Virus record (IMG/VR): IMGVR_UViG_3300042890_002117
Location: 1 to 31,262 of that record
Direction: 5' to 3' (one strand)
Origin: a virus
Length of the DNA stretch: 31,262 bases
How positions within the stretch are numbered: position 1 is the stretch's first letter; the number at the start of each line of letters is the position of its first letter. Under the pieces are notes generated by a model, which was not told the origin of the DNA, ran no database searches, and saw nothing but the letters and a program-made list of their open reading frames with translations. A program made the translations under genes and the position numbers. This document shows, in pieces, positions 29,403-31,262 of the stretch.

Positions 29403-29433
29403 GAAAGTTAATTAAAATAAATTAACTTGCAAA
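29403..29433 (-). promoter_or_regulatory. Late promoter C (tail tube/portal block)
   Basis: Minus strand: TTTG (29433-29430), 19 bp, TAACTTTC (29410-29403), then TTTTC and the start codon ATG at 29397. Identical core to promoters A and B. Confidence 0.8.
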
Positions 29434-29468
29434 TTTTTATTTAATTATTTTTTACTAACTAAATTTAG

Positions 29469-29476
29469 TATTTTTG
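29469..29476 (+). promoter_or_regulatory. Candidate promoter for the plus-strand chaperone-like locus
   Basis: TATTTTTG matches TAnnTTTG and lies 17 nt before the ATG at 29494. No clear TTTG lies 19-20 bp upstream. It diverges from late promoter C. Confidence 0.5.
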
Positions 29477-29493
29477 AATCAAGAAAAAACAAT

Positions 29494-30072
29494 ATGAAGA
29501 ATCCATTAAAAAAGCTATTCACTAAAAAGAAACGAATAAGTAAGATAGGAAACAAAGAAGTCCATCTTAATCTTGTCTATACCGATGCATTTGGCAATAA
29601 TTGGTATGAGCCTACCGACTTAGCCGACTATCCATTTATCAGAATTAACCATATACAGACTTATTCAAGGTATGCAGAGCTTAAAATGACTCCTGATAGG
29701 CTTAATAAAATCAATAAAGCAATACTTCAATGTGCTACTGATGGAGATATGAATGGAATCATAGTCCTGGCAACCGAAATACAGATTGCAGAGCAGATGT
29801 TTTGTGAGAAAACTACCCTACTAAGATTGGCAAGTGCAATGTTTCTCATCAATAATGAGCCACCAAACTCGTGGAATGAAGAATATGAGCAGAAGAAAAT
29901 TGAATCAATGCTTAACGATGCTGATTGTATGGCTTTTTTTTTGCCCATGGCCTACCGAAACTTGAAGTCCTACAGCGAAAACTCCGATTTGCAGGTTATA
30001 GAGTATTTGCAGGAATCGTTGAACAAGATGAACAGATTGTCTTATCTGCTAGAGAATATTTTGCAAAAGTAG
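29494..30072 (+). CDS. Tail assembly chaperone-like protein, frame 0 product
   Basis: In this 192-residue protein the N-terminus is very basic (MKNPLKKLFTKKKRISKIGN), followed by a beta/alpha region (YTDAFGNNWYEP) and a helical part (MTPDRLNKINKAILQCATDG). The frame ends at 30072, but 9 Ts at 29934-29942 allow a -1 shift into an overlapping open frame reaching 30236, giving a longer fusion. Such a short/long pair is the hallmark of tail assembly chaperones (lambda G/GT), which guide tube polymerisation around the tape measure protein. The location beside a tail-tube-like gene agrees, though the tape measure lies elsewhere. Confidence 0.65.
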   Translation: MKNPLKKLFTKKKRISKIGNKEVHLNLVYTDAFGNNWYEPTDLADYPFIRINHIQTYSRYAELKMTPDRLNKINKAILQCATDGDMNGIIVLATEIQIAEQMFCEKTTLLRLASAMFLINNEPPNSWNEEYEQKKIESMLNDADCMAFFLPMAYRNLKSYSENSDLQVIEYLQESLNKMNRLSYLLENILQK

Positions 30073-30236
30073 CCGAAGATACCAACATGAATCTACTGAC
30101 TGTCTCTGAGCATTCAGGCATTCCACTTGACACATTGACCTATTCAATCACTACCTTAGAGCTGTTTAGTATATGGTCATCCATTATAAGAAAGATAGAG
30201 ATATCAAACGAACAAATCGAAAAAGCAAACAAATGA
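29925..30236 (+). CDS. Downstream -1 frame (extension domain of chaperone-like fusion)
   Basis: This frame has no ATG at its start (it opens with TTG at 29925) and is entered from the 29494 frame through the slippery T run; the joined product would be about 247 residues. It begins FFFAHGLPKLEVLQRKLRFA and ends SNEQIEKANK, with an amphipathic helix (VSEHSGIPLDTLTYSITTLE) and a Trp-containing helix (LFSIWSSIIRKIEIS). In other phages the extension (T domain) binds the tape measure protein. It is joined to the next gene by ATGA. Confidence 0.6.
   Translation: MYGFFFAHGLPKLEVLQRKLRFAGYRVFAGIVEQDEQIVLSAREYFAKVAEDTNMNLLTVSEHSGIPLDTLTYSITTLELFSIWSSIIRKIEISNEQIEKANK
29934..29942 (+). promoter_or_regulatory. 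-1 ribosomal slippery run (T9)
   Basis: Frame 0 reads GCT TTT TTT TTG, containing the heptamer T TTT TTT in the right phase for a -1 slip. It is the longest homopolymer noted in any gene here and lies where the two overlapping frames meet. Confidence 0.6.
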
Positions 30237-30475
30237 AATTAACAACTAAAATAAACGAAATGACACTAAGAGACAAAATGAAACAAAGAGCCACATATAC
30301 CAATTATTGTGATGGCTTAAATGGAGATGATAGAATCAATATTGACAATCTAATCCTTGATAGAAAGGAATATGCTGAAGCTTTCTTAAATACCAACATC
30401 CCTAAACAGCAGGATCATTGGCAAAAGAAAATCAATCAAACAAACGATTTAATAAAACGAATCTTACTACTCTAA
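30233..30475 (+). CDS. Small hypothetical protein
   Basis: This 80-residue protein is basic and helical (MKLTTKINEMTLRDKMKQRA, KQQDHWQKKINQTNDLIKRI). I chose the ATG at 30233, which overlaps the preceding stop as ATGA; a longer frame from 30173 overlaps that gene by 64 bp. It overlaps the end of the minus-strand tail gene by 4 bp. No family is recognised. It could be a small partner of the chaperone-like protein. Confidence 0.6.
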   Translation: MKLTTKINEMTLRDKMKQRATYTNYCDGLNGDDRINIDNLILDRKEYAEAFLNTNIPKQQDHWQKKINQTNDLIKRILLL

Positions 30476-31262
30476 CAGCTCTTGTTAAATATCTGACATA
30501 CCTTCTCAAGCTTGATGGTAGGAAACCACATTGAACTCTTATCATTGCCCTTAGTAAATCCACCTTTAACTTGATAGTATTGAGTATCGCTACCAATAGT
30601 TATTCTTAAATTCTTACCACCTAAGATAGCTTTTAAGTTTTGAACTTGCCATTGTGGAATCTTCCATACATTTAATTCTTTATTCTCAATCATCCTTGAC
30701 TTGGTATGCTTAGTTATGCTGGAGATAGTCGTATCTACTTCTAAGTAAGTATTCTCAATAGCCACTTCCATATACTCTACAACTGCCTTTAAACGGATGC
30801 AGTTAGACATTGGAACGATAGTGCCAGGAGTAGTGTAGTAGTCTGTTGAATAGCTCCATACTCGGTTATTACAATCAATATTATCATAGTCTGAACATAT
30901 CAAGATAGAACTTTCATTGCATTGAATAAGGCAGTAAGGCTCACTCATGTAAGCTTCAAAATCATAAACAAATTTAAGTCTAAAACAATCCTCATCAGTT
31001 ACATCTCGAATATCACTAAACAGAAATTGAGTAGTTGATTGAACTCCATACTCATTGAATGAAGTAGTTGAATTGAATGTAGTTGTGCTTCCTAATAAAG
31101 TAGCACCATCAGCTGAATAGACATCTATCCTTATTAGCTCTTGACTTCCATAATGAAGTGATAATTGAGTAGTGAATGAATCATCAATAAGGTAAGGCTG
31201 GCAATAGCACTCGCCACATAAGACATCATGATTGAATCCTATGTTGGTGGCACAATTACCTA
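30472..31262 (-). CDS. Tail-associated protein, C-terminal part (5' end outside window)
   Basis: The frame is open from the right edge to the stop at 30472 (262 residues visible). A shorter version beginning at ATG 30948 exists, but the open frame continues upstream with protein-like sequence (FNHDVLCGECYCQPYLIDDS and many S/T strands), so the ATG is internal. The visible chain is beta-rich with many Cys, Ser and Thr, and a repeated type of element (DVYSADGATLLGSTTTFNST). It fits a distal tail or tip protein by context: its tail neighbours, the tape measure at the other window end and the same strand. Family not recognised. Confidence 0.65.
   Translation of the reverse strand, partial: GNCATNIGFNHDVLCGECYCQPYLIDDSFTTQLSLHYGSQELIRIDVYSADGATLLGSTTTFNSTTSFNEYGVQSTTQFLFSDIRDVTDEDCFRLKFVYDFEAYMSEPYCLIQCNESSILICSDYDNIDCNNRVWSYSTDYYTTPGTIVPMSNCIRLKAVVEYMEVAIENTYLEVDTTISSITKHTKSRMIENKELNVWKIPQWQVQNLKAILGGKNLRITIGSDTQYYQVKGGFTKGNDKSSMWFPTIKLEKVCQIFNKSC

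Noticed and set aside
29934-29942. Sequencing error in the T9 run as cause of the two frames.
   Set aside because: Not excluded, but frame 0 remains open with protein-like sequence for 130 nt past the run and the heptamer is in the correct -1 phase, so programmed frameshifting is preferred.
30472-30948. A complete 158-residue gene starting at 30948.
   Set aside because: The frame stays open with protein-like sequence to the right edge, so this ATG is internal to a longer gene.
1-31262. Joining the two window ends makes the tape measure frame continue in frame into the tail protein (codon GTA at the seam).
   Set aside because: In-frame joining happens by chance one time in three. The fused product (about 515 residues) would be a very short tape measure directly followed by a Cys-rich beta protein. 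More likely the window is cut from a longer genome.
1-31262. CRISPR array, insertion sequence, integrase or attachment repeats.
   Set aside because: No regularly spaced repeats, transposase or recombinase motifs were seen. The only repeated elements are the regulatory motifs listed and short coding microsatellites.

Overview
This window is most of the genome of a tailed phage with siphovirus-type genes (large terminase, portal, MuF-like head protein, tape measure N-terminus) that infects a member of the Bacteroidetes/Bacteroidota. The host call rests on three things. Promoters match the Bacteroidetes pattern (-33 TTTG or TTG, about 19 bp, -7 TAnnTTTG). Starts are preceded by A-rich stretches instead of Shine-Dalgarno sites. 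Many proteins look like those of Bacteroidetes phages. The DNA is AT-rich. No integrase or attachment site is visible, so lifestyle cannot be decided.

Layout: (1) 1-5498, minus: an early-type leader of small genes (one with an SSB-like C-terminal tip), small and large terminase, a calcineurin-like phosphoesterase, and the N-terminus of a tape measure protein running off the left edge. (2) 5674-14320, plus: the replication and recombination block, with a replication-initiator-like protein, ERF annealing protein, YqaJ-type exonuclease, NinB-like protein, a helicase-methyltransferase fusion, a stand-alone DnaA domain IV protein and an XRE regulator. (3) 14322-18801, minus: lysis region (CHAP endolysin, overlapping spanin-like pair, two holin-like membrane proteins) with NinG and a tRNA-Cys(GCA), interrupted at 16637-18081 by a plus-strand cytosine methyltransferase cassette. 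(4) 18808-29397, minus: receptor-binding/fibre genes, major capsid protein, scaffold-like, connector-like, MuF-like, portal and probable tail tube genes, interrupted at 22269-23721 by three plus-strand genes. (5) 29494-31262: a plus-strand locus with a classical -1 slippery run, resembling tail assembly chaperones, converging on a minus-strand tail protein cut by the right edge.

Two regulatory systems can be read from the sequence. An 18-bp palindrome (TTCAAAATAWATTTTGAA) sits over the -33 box of three plus-strand promoters, and its left half is repeated twice between the divergent spanin and methyltransferase promoters, so replication, recombination and both methyltransferase loci probably share one regulator. 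A separate family of three late promoters (AATTTGC, 18 bp, TAACTTTCTTTTC) precedes the capsid gene, the scaffold block and the tail-tube/portal block. Their -7 box departs from the host consensus at its last base and extends beyond it.

Other notable items: a divergent tRNA-Cys in a genome whose virion proteins carry many Cys clusters, a possible H-type pseudoknot or 27-residue leader peptide before the replication initiator, a DnaJ-like CxxCxGxG zinc motif in the portal, and several genes whose mRNAs are probably leaderless.
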